Below, one piece after another: positions 6,981 through 14,423 of a stretch of 14,423 nucleotides of DNA. Under the pieces are notes generated by a model, which made no database searches, had not been told where the DNA came from, and saw only the letters and a program-made list of their open reading frames with translations. The translations under genes and the position numbers were made by a program. Each line of letters begins with the position of its first letter. Within the stretch, counting starts at the first letter, position 1. Source of the DNA: Pleionea sp041591085 (GTDB taxonomy: Bacteria; Pseudomonadota; Gammaproteobacteria; Enterobacterales; Kangiellaceae); the NCBI GenBank assembly GCA_041591085.1, contig JBFHSP010000060.1, positions 1 to 14,423 of the forward strand, read 5' to 3'.

Positions 6981-7766
6981 ATGGACTCGACATCACTCAT
7001 TGCTTCACTTGCTCCCGACATTTTATTAGCGGCTGATTTAGGTTTGCTCATCACTGACGAAAAAGAGATGATCACCGATTCAAACGTGATTATTTCGGAT
7101 TGGCTCGGGGTTTCTTCTGAGGACTTAATGGGTAAACATTTTAAATCTTTGCCTTTTGAAGCCACTGAACATGACAACAGCTGTTTGGCCCTACTTGGAG
7201 AAAAGGGAGCAGCTAAGCTCTTTATTCATTGGAAAGCGGCAATAGAAGGAGGCAAACATCAGATCCACTATTTTCGTCCGATGCCGACCCTCAAGTTTAG
7301 ACCAGACAGCACGCCTAGAAGTCAACGCGCCCATTGGTTTCAGTTTTTAGATTACGAAATTAGTCGTAGCCGTCGATATGATAATCCTTTAAGTGTGATG
7401 AAACTTAAACTCGCTTGGCTCGAAAATGAACCTTCCCAAAATTGCCAATCAAAACTATTTGAAGAAGCCAGTTTATTGCTTAGAGATGAATTGCGTTGGG
7501 CTGATATGATCAGCTCGACCGATCAGGGAGAGTTTTTAATTGTTTTGCCAGAAACTGATGCCGGTTCGACCGGGATTCTAAAGGATAAAATTGAATCTAG
7601 GATTTTGCGTCTTTGCGAGCAACTCGATATCAAAGCACCATTGTCACTGATTGGCATTGCACATTGGCACAAAGGCGACAGCAGTACTTCTTTGATTAAC
7701 AGGGCTCGTGATGAGCTCATAAAAACGCTGCAAGCCATGTTAGAAACAGCGCAAGAGTCAACATGA
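6981..7766 (+). CDS. PAS-like protein with degenerate GGDEF domain
   Basis: A 261-residue cytoplasmic protein, first gene of the signalling cassette. Residues about 5-60 resemble a PAS domain (LLITDEKEMITDSN, WLGVSSEDLMGKHF). After a linker, residues about 117-255 follow the layout of a diguanylate cyclase domain: DYEISRSRRYDNPLSVMKL, RDELRWADMI, then the signature region, FLIVLPETDAG and a final IGIAHWHKG...INRARDELIKTL. The GGDEF signature itself reads STDQGEF (179-185) and the usual metal-binding DIDHFK segment is replaced (KLAWLE), so it is very unlikely to make c-di-GMP. It may bind a nucleotide, sense a ligand or act on the kinase encoded next. I chose the ATG at 6981 over the in-frame GTG at 6918; the extra 21 residues lack PAS similarity. 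Its stop overlaps the kinase start (ATGA). Confidence 0.72.
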   Translation: MDSTSLIASLAPDILLAADLGLLITDEKEMITDSNVIISDWLGVSSEDLMGKHFKSLPFEATEHDNSCLALLGEKGAAKLFIHWKAAIEGGKHQIHYFRPMPTLKFRPDSTPRSQRAHWFQFLDYEISRSRRYDNPLSVMKLKLAWLENEPSQNCQSKLFEEASLLLRDELRWADMISSTDQGEFLIVLPETDAGSTGILKDKIESRILRLCEQLDIKAPLSLIGIAHWHKGDSSTSLINRARDELIKTLQAMLETAQEST

Positions 7767-8818
7767 CAAACTCCGAGCAAGACAAAACGCAAGGCATGAT
7801 CCCAAATTTTTGTCTGCCTACTCGGGCCTTGGCGCTGTTGATATTAGCGCAATCACTGGCACTGTTACTTACCTTACTCATGTATGATCAAGATCACTCG
7901 TTTTGGTCACAGCTTGGTCTTAACTCGCTATTTATCGTTTGGAACGCCTGCTGTTGCGGTATTGTTTTTTGTGCCGCAAAAGATTACCTAAACCAGCAAA
8001 ATACCGCGGTTTTATCGGTCATGGCTATCAGCACAGTCGTTATTATCATTGGGCTAAACAGCGTTGCCGCAATTGTTTATTTTTATAACAATCCTCTCGA
8101 TGTTGCTAATAACTATCAATCTTGGTTTATTTTTCGCAATGTCGCCGTTGGACTTATCATTACTTTAACTTGGCTGCGCTATTTGTACTTACGCAATCAG
8201 GTTTATCAGAGCTTGATAGCTGAAGGAGAAGCGCAGTTTAGGGCTCTGCAAGCTCGGATCCAGCCTCACTTTTTGTTTAATACTTTAAACACTATTGCTA
8301 GCCTAATTACTATCGATCAAGAGCGAGCAGAAACTACAGTAGAACATTTGGCTTCGGTTTTAAGAGCCAATCTAAAACCTGGTCAACTATCGATTTCGCT
8401 CGCACAAGAAATAGAAATCAGCCAACACTACTTGGCAATTGAACAGCAACGATTAGGCGACAAATGCCAAGTCAAATGGCAAATTGAAGTAGATCCCAAA
8501 CAATACTCCATTCCACCTTTTACCCTACAACCTTTAGTTGAGAATGCGGTCTACCATGGCATTCAACGACTTTCTAGTGGAGGTGAGATCACTATTGAAA
8601 TAAAACCACTTAATCATGGTTTGTTCATTAGCGTGGAAAACCCAATCCCAGAAACGCCTTCCAAACCTGGCAACCAAACCGCGCAATCCAATATTGCACA
8701 AAGAATGGCCATTCGCTATGGTCATTCAGCTAAAATGAACATAGAAGCTTTGTCAAAAAGCTATCGAGTGACGCTCACCTTACCGGAGGCTTGTCGTGAA
8801 AATACTGATAACCGATGA
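7763..8818 (+). CDS. algZ: AlgZ/LytS-type membrane histidine kinase
   Basis: A 351-residue sensor kinase of the His_kinase family paired with LytTR regulators. About four hydrophobic segments lie at 23-41, 55-72, 83-108 and 122-142. The cytoplasmic part starts with ALQARIQPHFLFNTLNTIASL, in which His169 is the likely phosphorylation site, and has an N-box-like PLVENAVYHG (Asn261). The later glycine-rich ATP-lid motifs are poorly formed (VENPIPETPSKPGNQ in place of DNGPG), as in Pseudomonas AlgZ/FimS, which also lacks some canonical motifs. In Pseudomonas the AlgZ/AlgR pair controls alginate, twitching motility and virulence; what it controls here cannot be told from the window. Its start overlaps the preceding stop by 4 bases and its end overlaps the next gene by 23, so the three proteins are probably made together. 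The in-frame ATG at codon 12 is an alternative start. Confidence 0.85.
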   Translation: MTNSEQDKTQGMIPNFCLPTRALALLILAQSLALLLTLLMYDQDHSFWSQLGLNSLFIVWNACCCGIVFCAAKDYLNQQNTAVLSVMAISTVVIIIGLNSVAAIVYFYNNPLDVANNYQSWFIFRNVAVGLIITLTWLRYLYLRNQVYQSLIAEGEAQFRALQARIQPHFLFNTLNTIASLITIDQERAETTVEHLASVLRANLKPGQLSISLAQEIEISQHYLAIEQQRLGDKCQVKWQIEVDPKQYSIPPFTLQPLVENAVYHGIQRLSSGGEITIEIKPLNHGLFISVENPIPETPSKPGNQTAQSNIAQRMAIRYGHSAKMNIEALSKSYRVTLTLPEACRENTDNR

Positions 8819-9530
8819 CGAACCCTTAGCCAGACAACGACTAGAAAGAATGATCTCCCAAATTGGCGAGCACGAAATACTGCAAGCTGAAAACGGATTA
8901 GAGGCGGTCAATTTATGCAATAAACACCGATTCGACTTAGTGCTACTTGATATTCGTATGCCAGAAATGGATGGTCTCGAGGCTGCGCTGCACTTACTTA
9001 AATTAGATGAAAAACCAGCCATTGCGTTTGTTACCGCCTATGATGAACACGCTTTACAGGCCTTTAAAGTGAATGCCGTCGATTATTTACTCAAACCTGC
9101 CAAAGCTGACGATATTGCCGCATTGATTGAGCGCTTACAAACGCCAACACGCATACAATTACAGCAGTTCCAGCAGCTGACGCCAGAGTTGAATCAGCAG
9201 CGCCAACATATATCAGCAAGATTAGGTGCGGAAGTTCAACTGATTCCGATTAAGGATATTTTCTATTTTCATGCCGATCAAAAATACGTCAATGTGAAAC
9301 ACAAAAAAGGCGAAGCACTTATTGAGGAGCCTCTTAAAGCGCTTGAAAGCGAACTCGGACAAGACTTTGTAAGGATCCATCGCAATGCGTTAGTCAACAT
9401 TCAGTTTATAAAAGGACTTCACAAACATTCTGATGGTCGTTTATTGTGTCTCATTAAGGAGCTTGATCACGAGCTTGAAGTAAGCCGCCGCCACGCTTCA
9501 GAAATACGAAAGTTGATCAAAAAACTTTAA
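8796..9530 (+). CDS. algR: AlgR-like response regulator with LytTR DNA-binding domain
   Basis: A 244-residue transcription factor. The receiver domain (1-115) has the acidic pair Asp7-Asp8, phospho-acceptor Asp52 (LLDIRMPEMDG), Thr80 and Lys100 (YLLKPAK). The LytTR domain (about 140-240) contains IPIKDIFYFHADQKYVNV, EPLKALE and FVRIHRNALVN. This is the architecture of AlgR, which binds DNA through beta-strand loops rather than a helix-turn-helix. The GTG start at 8796 is decided by GGAGG (8785-8789) six bases before it, the strongest ribosome binding site seen in the cassette, inside the end of the kinase gene. The order kinase, regulator, hemC is that of the Pseudomonas algZ-algR-hemC region. 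No T-rich hairpin separates it from hemC. Confidence 0.9.
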   Translation: MKILITDDEPLARQRLERMISQIGEHEILQAENGLEAVNLCNKHRFDLVLLDIRMPEMDGLEAALHLLKLDEKPAIAFVTAYDEHALQAFKVNAVDYLLKPAKADDIAALIERLQTPTRIQLQQFQQLTPELNQQRQHISARLGAEVQLIPIKDIFYFHADQKYVNVKHKKGEALIEEPLKALESELGQDFVRIHRNALVNIQFIKGLHKHSDGRLLCLIKELDHELEVSRRHASEIRKLIKKL

Positions 9531-9553
9531 CAATTTAATTTTCTTCAATCTTC

Positions 9554-9580
9554 TTGCCGAACCTCCGATTGTGGTAGGAT
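9554..9580 (+). promoter_or_regulatory. Possible hemC promoter with extended -10
   Basis: TGGTAGGAT (9572-9580) has the form of an extended -10 (TGn followed by TAGGAT). TTGCCG (9554-9559) lies 15 bases upstream of the hexamer, short for a -35, but extended -10 promoters tolerate this. It would give hemC a leader of about 25 bases, independent of the signalling cassette upstream. The 81-base gap between algR and hemC holds no other clear signal. Confidence 0.4.
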
Positions 9581-9611
9581 CACATTATCTTTTTATAGTT
9601 AAGAATGCCTC

Positions 9612-10541
9612 ATGTCTTTGATTCGAATTGCAACGCGAAAAAGTCCTTTGGCCTTGTGGCAAGCTCATTTTGTGAAAAAACAATTAGAGCAAAATCACCC
9701 AGAACTCATCGTTGAGTTGGTGCCAATGGTGACCAAAGGCGACAAAATTCTAGATACTCCGCTAGCAAAAATTGGCGGCAAAGGCTTGTTTGTAAAAGAG
9801 CTCGAGCTTGCACTGTTAAATAATGAAGCCGATATTGCAGTTCATTCGATGAAAGATGTCCCGGCTGAGTTTCCAGAAGGACTAGGGCTAGCCGTTATTT
9901 GTGAGCGCGAAGATCCGACTGATGCATTTGTTTCTAATATTTATACCTCTTTAGATGAAATGCCACGCGCTGCTATCGTTGGCACTTCAAGTTTACGACG
10001 CCAAGCTCAGCTTGCTCGAATTCGGCCTGATCTTGAAATCCGTTCACTTCGCGGCAATGTGGGCACGCGCTTACAAAAACTCGACGATCAAGAATTTGAT
10101 GCGATTTTATTAGCGAGCGCTGGACTGATCCGCCTCGACCTGCGATACCGTATAAAAAGCCGAATTCCACCTGAAATGATTTTGCCAGCAGCCGGCCAAG
10201 GAGCGGTGGGTATTGAATGCCGCGTAAATGACGAAACCACGCTATCGTTATTAGCGCCTCTTAATCATGCAATTACCGCTGCTCGCGTAACGGCAGAGCG
10301 AGCCCTTAGTCATCACTTAGAGGGCGGCTGCCAAGTGCCAATAGGCGCATTTGCCCAAGTTGATCCGCACAATCCGGGTTTACTTAACCTTAAAGGGTTA
10401 GTCGCTTCTTTAGACGGCAGACAAGTTCTGACTTTTTCCCATCAGGCACCAATAAGCGAGGCGCAAAAACTGGGTGTATTGGTAGGTGAAGCACTAAAAG
10501 AGCAGGGTGCTGATAAAATCATTGCAGCCTTGCACCACTAG
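9612..10541 (+). CDS. hemC: Porphobilinogen deaminase HemC
   Basis: Joins four porphobilinogen units into hydroxymethylbilane in the haem pathway; cytoplasmic. The 309 residues match the family length. Hallmarks are IRIATRKSPLALWQA at the N-terminus, KGDKILDTPLAKIGGKGLFVKE (42-63, with one substrate-binding loop), AVHSMKDVP with catalytic Asp82, GTSSLRRQAQL (124-134), RGNVGTRL and LPAAGQGAVGIECR. Cys240, in LEGGCQVPIGA, is the attachment point of the dipyrromethane cofactor. The ATG at 9612 has a poor ribosome binding site but gives the standard start. It leads the hemC-hemD-hemX-hemY group, with hemD following after 21 bases. Confidence 0.98.
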   Translation: MSLIRIATRKSPLALWQAHFVKKQLEQNHPELIVELVPMVTKGDKILDTPLAKIGGKGLFVKELELALLNNEADIAVHSMKDVPAEFPEGLGLAVICEREDPTDAFVSNIYTSLDEMPRAAIVGTSSLRRQAQLARIRPDLEIRSLRGNVGTRLQKLDDQEFDAILLASAGLIRLDLRYRIKSRIPPEMILPAAGQGAVGIECRVNDETTLSLLAPLNHAITAARVTAERALSHHLEGGCQVPIGAFAQVDPHNPGLLNLKGLVASLDGRQVLTFSHQAPISEAQKLGVLVGEALKEQGADKIIAALHH

Positions 10542-10562
10542 CTTGATATAAGAGCTATTATT

Positions 10563-11303
10563 TTGAGCTATGCGTCTTATCAATTTATCGTGACCAGGCC
10601 TAGCCATCAAAGTCATGAGTTAGTAGCCGCACTAAAAAATAACCAATTAACCGTTTGGTCTGTACCGCTACTAGAAATTGAGCCATTAACGCTTACCTCA
10701 ACGTTTTTTGAAAACATCTCGAAAGCTAATCAATTTATTTGGCTAAGCCCAAATGCAGTATTGTCTGTGACCAAGCAGTGCAGCAAAGAACAACTTAAAC
10801 TTTTTGCCGGACAGCATTTTGCGGTAGGTGCAAAAACAGCCGAACTATTAGAACAGCATGGATTCGCACCGGTGATAAAACCACAAACGGCCAACAGTGA
10901 AGGGCTGATTGAATTATTAGACCAAGCGAAAACTCAATCCGATCACTATTTGATTATCGCGGGTGAAAAGGGAAGAGGTTTGATTGAACACACCTTAAAC
11001 CACTGGGGAGTTGGATTTGAACGTGCTACAGTTTACCGGCAGCGCGCTAAACGTGTTTTTTCAAGTACAGAAAAACAACTGGTTCAGAATCCTTCAACCA
11101 TTTGGCTAGTGACCAGTGAGTTGGCCATGTCGTCTTTGTACCAGAGCGAGCATCCAGGTAACGTAAAAATGATTGTCAGTAGCCAGCGATTAAAAGAAAA
11201 AGCTCTTGAACTAGAATTTAATGTGATTGGGTTAAGTCGCTCTGCTCTAACCGGTGATTTGATTGAAACTGTAAACCAGCTTTGTGAGAAGAACGTACGA
11301 TGA
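10563..11303 (+). CDS. hemD: Uroporphyrinogen-III synthase HemD
   Basis: Closes hydroxymethylbilane to uroporphyrinogen III, inverting the last ring; the step after HemC. At 246 residues it has the usual length. HemD sequences diverge widely, so the call rests on a few features: FIVTRPSHQ at the start, WLSPNAV (about 60-66), AVGAKTAELLEQHGF, the GLIELL region, IIAGEKGRGLIEHTL with ERATVYRQR, and WLVTSELAMSSL near the C-terminus, all in the order of E. coli HemD, plus the position between hemC and hemX. The start is TTG: a TAG lies eight codons upstream in frame, no ATG or GTG comes between, and AAGAG sits 8 bases before the TTG. The last base overlap (ATGA) couples it to hemX. Confidence 0.92.
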   Translation: MSYASYQFIVTRPSHQSHELVAALKNNQLTVWSVPLLEIEPLTLTSTFFENISKANQFIWLSPNAVLSVTKQCSKEQLKLFAGQHFAVGAKTAELLEQHGFAPVIKPQTANSEGLIELLDQAKTQSDHYLIIAGEKGRGLIEHTLNHWGVGFERATVYRQRAKRVFSSTEKQLVQNPSTIWLVTSELAMSSLYQSEHPGNVKMIVSSQRLKEKALELEFNVIGLSRSALTGDLIETVNQLCEKNVR

Positions 11304-12442
11304 GTAATAATAAAAATCTTTCAAAAAGTTCAGATCCGAATCAAGTGAAAGAACCTGAAACAAAAACGAATAGCGAAACCCGTCAAACGCCTAATGCTAA
11401 GCAAAGCGCAAAGGAACCAGAAAAAAGTAGCTCACTGGCTTTTGTGTTTGTATTTGTTATTTTTATTGGGATCATCAGTGCAATTGCGTGGCTTTATTTT
11501 CAGCACATTCAGACCCAGAAGCAAGTGGACAAGTCGTCTGTTCAGTCGAACGAACTTACACAATCAATTAACCAGATTAAAAGCCACCAATCCTTGTTAG
11601 AACAGTCGCTAAACGAATCGGTCCAGCAACAGAGTCAATTGTTGCAACAAAATGAAAATCAGATCCATGGGTTACGCCAACAGTTTGTCCAAACTCAAGA
11701 TATACTTCGTCTGCTCAGTAGCGAAGGCAAAAAAGAATGGTTGATCGAAGAAGCCCGTTATTACATTCAGCTCGCTCACAACAAACTGATATTTGAACAA
11801 CAAAAAGTCACCAGTGTTCATTTGTTATCGCTTGCCGATCAAGCACTGCGTGATTCTGGCGACTTAAATGTCGGCCCTATTCGACAAGCCATTGCCAACG
11901 ATTCAGCGTCCATTTTAGCATTACCTGATTTCGATCAGCAGCAACTGCTAATGCAACTTAACGCAATTTCAGAGGTAGGAAAAAATCTTAAACCCATTGC
12001 CATACAATTAGAAGAAGTTAAGCAGCCTTTAAGTGACTCAGAAAAAACTTGGTATGATGAGTGGGTTGCAACTATGAATCAATTTGGTGAAAAAGCATTT
12101 AAATTTAGAACTCACGATGAAAGGGTTCAACCTTTACTCAGCCAAGAACAAATGGCCGTTATTTCTTTAACCATGCAGCTGACCTTAACTCAAGCTCAAA
12201 CAGCCGTACTCAATAAAAATAAAGTCTATTATCTAAACCGATTAAGTTTTTATGAAACATTACTGGAGCAATACTTTCAGCTTGATGGTTCTGCAGATTC
12301 GATCAAAGAACAACTCAGCGTATTAAAGCAAGCAGCTATTACGCAAGATTATCAACATCATTTTATTTCACTTGAGGCAATATCGCAGCTACAAGAGCAG
12401 CGTCGAATGCAGTGGCTAAGCCGACAAAGTAAAGGGGAGTAA
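11300..12442 (+). CDS. hemX: HemX family membrane protein
   Basis: A 380-residue inner-membrane protein of the gammaproteobacterial HemX family (E. coli HemX is close to this length). It has a hydrophilic, lysine- and serine-rich cytoplasmic tail (1-44), one membrane segment about 46-67 (LAFVFVFVIFIGIISAIAWL), a glutamine-rich coiled coil about 70-135, and a large periplasmic domain with EWLIEEARYYIQLAHNKL (about 146-163). It is often described as a putative uroporphyrinogen-III C-methyltransferase, but it lacks the methyltransferase motifs, so that label should not be trusted; its function is unknown. It lies in the haem operon with an ATGA overlap to hemD and 2 bases before hemY, and probably acts with HemY at the membrane. 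Confidence 0.9.
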   Translation: MSNNKNLSKSSDPNQVKEPETKTNSETRQTPNAKQSAKEPEKSSSLAFVFVFVIFIGIISAIAWLYFQHIQTQKQVDKSSVQSNELTQSINQIKSHQSLLEQSLNESVQQQSQLLQQNENQIHGLRQQFVQTQDILRLLSSEGKKEWLIEEARYYIQLAHNKLIFEQQKVTSVHLLSLADQALRDSGDLNVGPIRQAIANDSASILALPDFDQQQLLMQLNAISEVGKNLKPIAIQLEEVKQPLSDSEKTWYDEWVATMNQFGEKAFKFRTHDERVQPLLSQEQMAVISLTMQLTLTQAQTAVLNKNKVYYLNRLSFYETLLEQYFQLDGSADSIKEQLSVLKQAAITQDYQHHFISLEAISQLQEQRRMQWLSRQSKGE

Positions 12443-12444
12443 AA

Positions 12445-13632
12445 GTGAAAATAAGGCACATCATTTTACTCGCATTAATCTTTGGAGCCGTTACCGCTTG
12501 GGTTTTGCAAGAACAGCGAGGTTTTATTTTAATTGCGTGGAGTAACAAAACCTTGGAGATGAGACTCTGGGTTGGGCTCATTTCATTATTGATACTGATG
12601 CTCTTGGTATCGGTGATAAGCTGGATGTTTTTTCATTTATTTGGAACGACTAAAAGGTTTAAACGCTGGAGTTTAAATCGAGGCAGTAAACGATCTCGAA
12701 GCCAGACTATTTCTGGGTTGGTTGCATTAACAGAAAGCAATTGGGTTCGTGCAGAAGAACTTTTTAACAAAGCTATCAATAATGCTGATAGTCCTCTTAT
12801 CAACTATTTACTCGCAGCAAAGGCAGCGCAAGAACAGGGCCATTTTAATGAACGCGATGACTATTTGAAAAAGGCCAGCGAATTTGAACCAGAAGCATCT
12901 AATGCAGTAGCCGTCACGCAAGCCGACTTACAATTCGATGCAGGACAGTTTGAGCAAGCACTGGCTACCTTAACTCAACTTTACAAGAATAATAAACATC
13001 AGAATTTTGTGGTTAAACTTTTAGCCAAAACCTATGTTGAGTTAAAAGACTGGCCACACTTGTTCGAATTGTTACCCGAGCTCAAAAAGAAACAAATATT
13101 AAGCAAAGAAAAATACGTTGCGTTAGAAGAAAACTGCTTAACCAATTTATTATTAAAATCAGCTGAGAGCGGTAGAGAACATCTTATTAAGATTTGGGAG
13201 CGCTTAAGCAAAGAACAAAAATCAAATGCGAAATTACAAATATTACTGATCAGACAATTGGTAAAACTTAATGTGCTAGATCATTCTGAAGACTTAGCTC
13301 GATCTTTTTTAAAGAAGCAATATCATCCTGAATTGATCTACTGGTATGCTAAAACCCAACATGCTAATCCAGCTAATCAATTACAATTTGCATCTAGCTT
13401 TAAAAATCAAGGCTTGGCCGATTGGCAATTATTTTATGCACTAGGATTACTTAGTTTCCGAGAGCAGCATTGGGGACAAACAAGAGATTATTTACAACAA
13501 AGCATTGCTTTAAAACCTACAGGTGATGCCTATCAGTTACTGATCAAAACTATGCATTTTTTGAATGAATCAGTGAGCAATCTCAATAGCACATTAAATG
13601 ACGCGTTAAAAACTATCGCCTCTGAGCACTAA
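12445..13632 (+). CDS. hemY: HemY, membrane-anchored TPR protein
   Basis: A 395-residue inner-membrane protein. Two hydrophobic segments (about 5-21 and 41-66) anchor it as a hairpin, followed by TPR-like helical repeats in the cytoplasm (for example WVRAEELFNKAI, PLINYLLAAKAAQEQG, FEQALATLTQLY, and WGQTRDYLQQSIALKP near the C-terminus). In E. coli HemY is encoded directly after hemX; it is thought to support late haem synthesis, perhaps as a scaffold, but its reaction, if any, is unknown. It is unrelated to the protoporphyrinogen oxidase called HemY in Bacillus. The GTG start at 12445 is chosen because GGGGAG lies 5 bases before it and only 2 bases separate it from the hemX stop. Confidence 0.9.
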   Translation: MKIRHIILLALIFGAVTAWVLQEQRGFILIAWSNKTLEMRLWVGLISLLILMLLVSVISWMFFHLFGTTKRFKRWSLNRGSKRSRSQTISGLVALTESNWVRAEELFNKAINNADSPLINYLLAAKAAQEQGHFNERDDYLKKASEFEPEASNAVAVTQADLQFDAGQFEQALATLTQLYKNNKHQNFVVKLLAKTYVELKDWPHLFELLPELKKKQILSKEKYVALEENCLTNLLLKSAESGREHLIKIWERLSKEQKSNAKLQILLIRQLVKLNVLDHSEDLARSFLKKQYHPELIYWYAKTQHANPANQLQFASSFKNQGLADWQLFYALGLLSFREQHWGQTRDYLQQSIALKPTGDAYQLLIKTMHFLNESVSNLNSTLNDALKTIASEH

Positions 13633-13650
13633 TTATTAGGTTATTTCATC

Positions 13651-14423
13651 ATGACAAAAGCAATACCAAAAGTTGGATTTATTAGTTTAGGTTGCCCTAA
13701 AAATACTGTCGATTCAGAAAGAATTTTAACTCAACTTCGTGCTGAAGGTTACGAACTTTCGAACCAATATGAAAACTCCGATATTGTGGTTGTAAATACT
13801 TGTGGCTTTATTGACGCTGCCGTTCAAGAATCACTCGATACCATTGGAGAGGCCTTACAAGAAAATGGCAAAGTGATCGTAACCGGATGTTTGGGCGTTA
13901 AAGAAGACACGATTCGAGAAGTTCATCCCAATGTTTTAGCGGTTACTGGTCCTCATGCTTATGATCAAGTCATGAAGCAAATTCACCAACACTTGCCCCC
14001 CATGCATGATCCTTTTATGGATTTAGTACCTCCTGCCGGATTAAAACTCACACCCGAACATTATGCCTATTTAAAAATATCTGAAGGGTGTAATCATAAT
14101 TGTACTTTTTGCATTATTCCTTCAATGCGAGGGAAACTGGTCAGCCGAGAAATTGGCAGTGTGTTACAAGAAGCGCAAAACTTAGTCGACAATGGTGTTC
14201 AAGAATTATTAGTGGTATCACAAGATACCAGTGCTTATGGTATTGATGTTAAATATAAAACCGGCTTTTGGAATGGCGCGCCAGTTAAAACCAAATTCAT
14301 AGATTTATGTAAAGAGTTAGGAAAATTGGATGCTTGGGTACGACTGCATTATGTCTATCCTTATCCACATGTGGATGATGTGATTCCTTTAATGGCAGAA
14401 GGTAAAATTTTGCCCTATCTAGA
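13651..14423 (+). CDS. rimO: Ribosomal protein S12 methylthiotransferase RimO (partial, 3' end missing)
   Basis: The first 257 codons are in the window. RimO is a radical-SAM enzyme that adds a methylthio group to an aspartate of ribosomal protein S12. The N-terminal methylthiotransferase domain has its three cluster cysteines: Cys15 (SLGCPKN), Cys51 (NTCGFID) and Cys80 (TGCLG). The radical-SAM CxxxCxxC motif is Cys147, Cys151 and Cys154 (EGCNHNCTFCIIPSMRG). VVSQDTSAYG and LHYVYPYPHVDDVIPLM are typical of RimO rather than the related tRNA enzyme MiaB. It starts 18 bases after hemY, with TTAGG some 10 bases before the ATG, so it is likely read through from the haem operon. The TRAM domain lies beyond the edge. 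Confidence 0.96.
   Translation, partial: MTKAIPKVGFISLGCPKNTVDSERILTQLRAEGYELSNQYENSDIVVVNTCGFIDAAVQESLDTIGEALQENGKVIVTGCLGVKEDTIREVHPNVLAVTGPHAYDQVMKQIHQHLPPMHDPFMDLVPPAGLKLTPEHYAYLKISEGCNHNCTFCIIPSMRGKLVSREIGSVLQEAQNLVDNGVQELLVVSQDTSAYGIDVKYKTGFWNGAPVKTKFIDLCKELGKLDAWVRLHYVYPYPHVDDVIPLMAEGKILPYL

Noticed and set aside
9570..9584. TGTGG-TAGGA-TCACA upstream of hemC looks like a CRP site.
   Set aside because: The two halves are 5 bases apart, not the 6 needed, and the left half has a mismatch; with correct spacing the left half does not match. It is better read as part of an extended -10 promoter.
1..14423. CRISPR array, transposon ends, tRNA or other mobile-element traces.
   Set aside because: No regularly spaced direct repeats, no transposase or integrase other than the housekeeping XerC, and no tRNA-like cloverleaf were seen.

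Overview
The window is a stretch of gammaproteobacterial chromosome, moderately AT-rich. The gene order is the giveaway: a leftward block cyaA - lptM - dapF - DUF484 - xerC - yigB-like HAD phosphatase, divergent from a rightward block ending in hemC - hemD - hemX - hemY - rimO. The divergent cyaA/hemC pairing is that of enterics, while an algZ/algR-type two-component pair next to hemC is the arrangement of Pseudomonas and relatives. This suggests a non-enteric marine-type gammaproteobacterium (Oceanospirillales or a Kangiella-like lineage is a guess I cannot test). No mobile element, CRISPR array, tRNA or rRNA was seen.

Layout. 1-612: an AT-rich tail holding the first 35 codons of a leftward gene with a signal peptide (cut by the window edge) and a leftward 111-residue protein that I do not recognise. 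613-6807: leftward housekeeping cluster, tightly packed from lptM to the HAD phosphatase: class I adenylate cyclase, LptM lipoprotein (52 aa, 3799-3957), diaminopimelate epimerase, DUF484 protein, XerC recombinase, HAD phosphatase. 6808-6980: a 173-bp divergent control region. 6981-9530: a three-gene rightward signalling cassette with overlapping ends: a PAS-like/degenerate GGDEF protein, an AlgZ-like membrane histidine kinase and an AlgR-like LytTR response regulator. 9612-13632: hemC, hemD, hemX, hemY. 13651 to the end: rimO, cut by the window edge.

How the genes fit together. The leftward cluster mixes cAMP synthesis, lysine/peptidoglycan precursor synthesis, LPS transport quality control and chromosome dimer resolution, an old syntenic set rather than one pathway. 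HemC and HemD make uroporphyrinogen III; HemX and HemY are membrane proteins usually encoded with them. The signalling cassette lies between the cAMP and haem genes; its first member keeps a GGDEF-like fold but has lost the catalytic signature.

The points most worth a second look are an in-frame stop at codon 6 of the DUF484 gene just after a well-placed ribosome binding site, the degenerate GGDEF protein translationally coupled to the kinase, the small unrecognised AT-rich gene with a possible frameshift in its upstream region, and the recurrent use of TTG start codons (xerC, cyaA, hemD). I do not see strong evidence for a wholly new system; the rest is conserved core genome.
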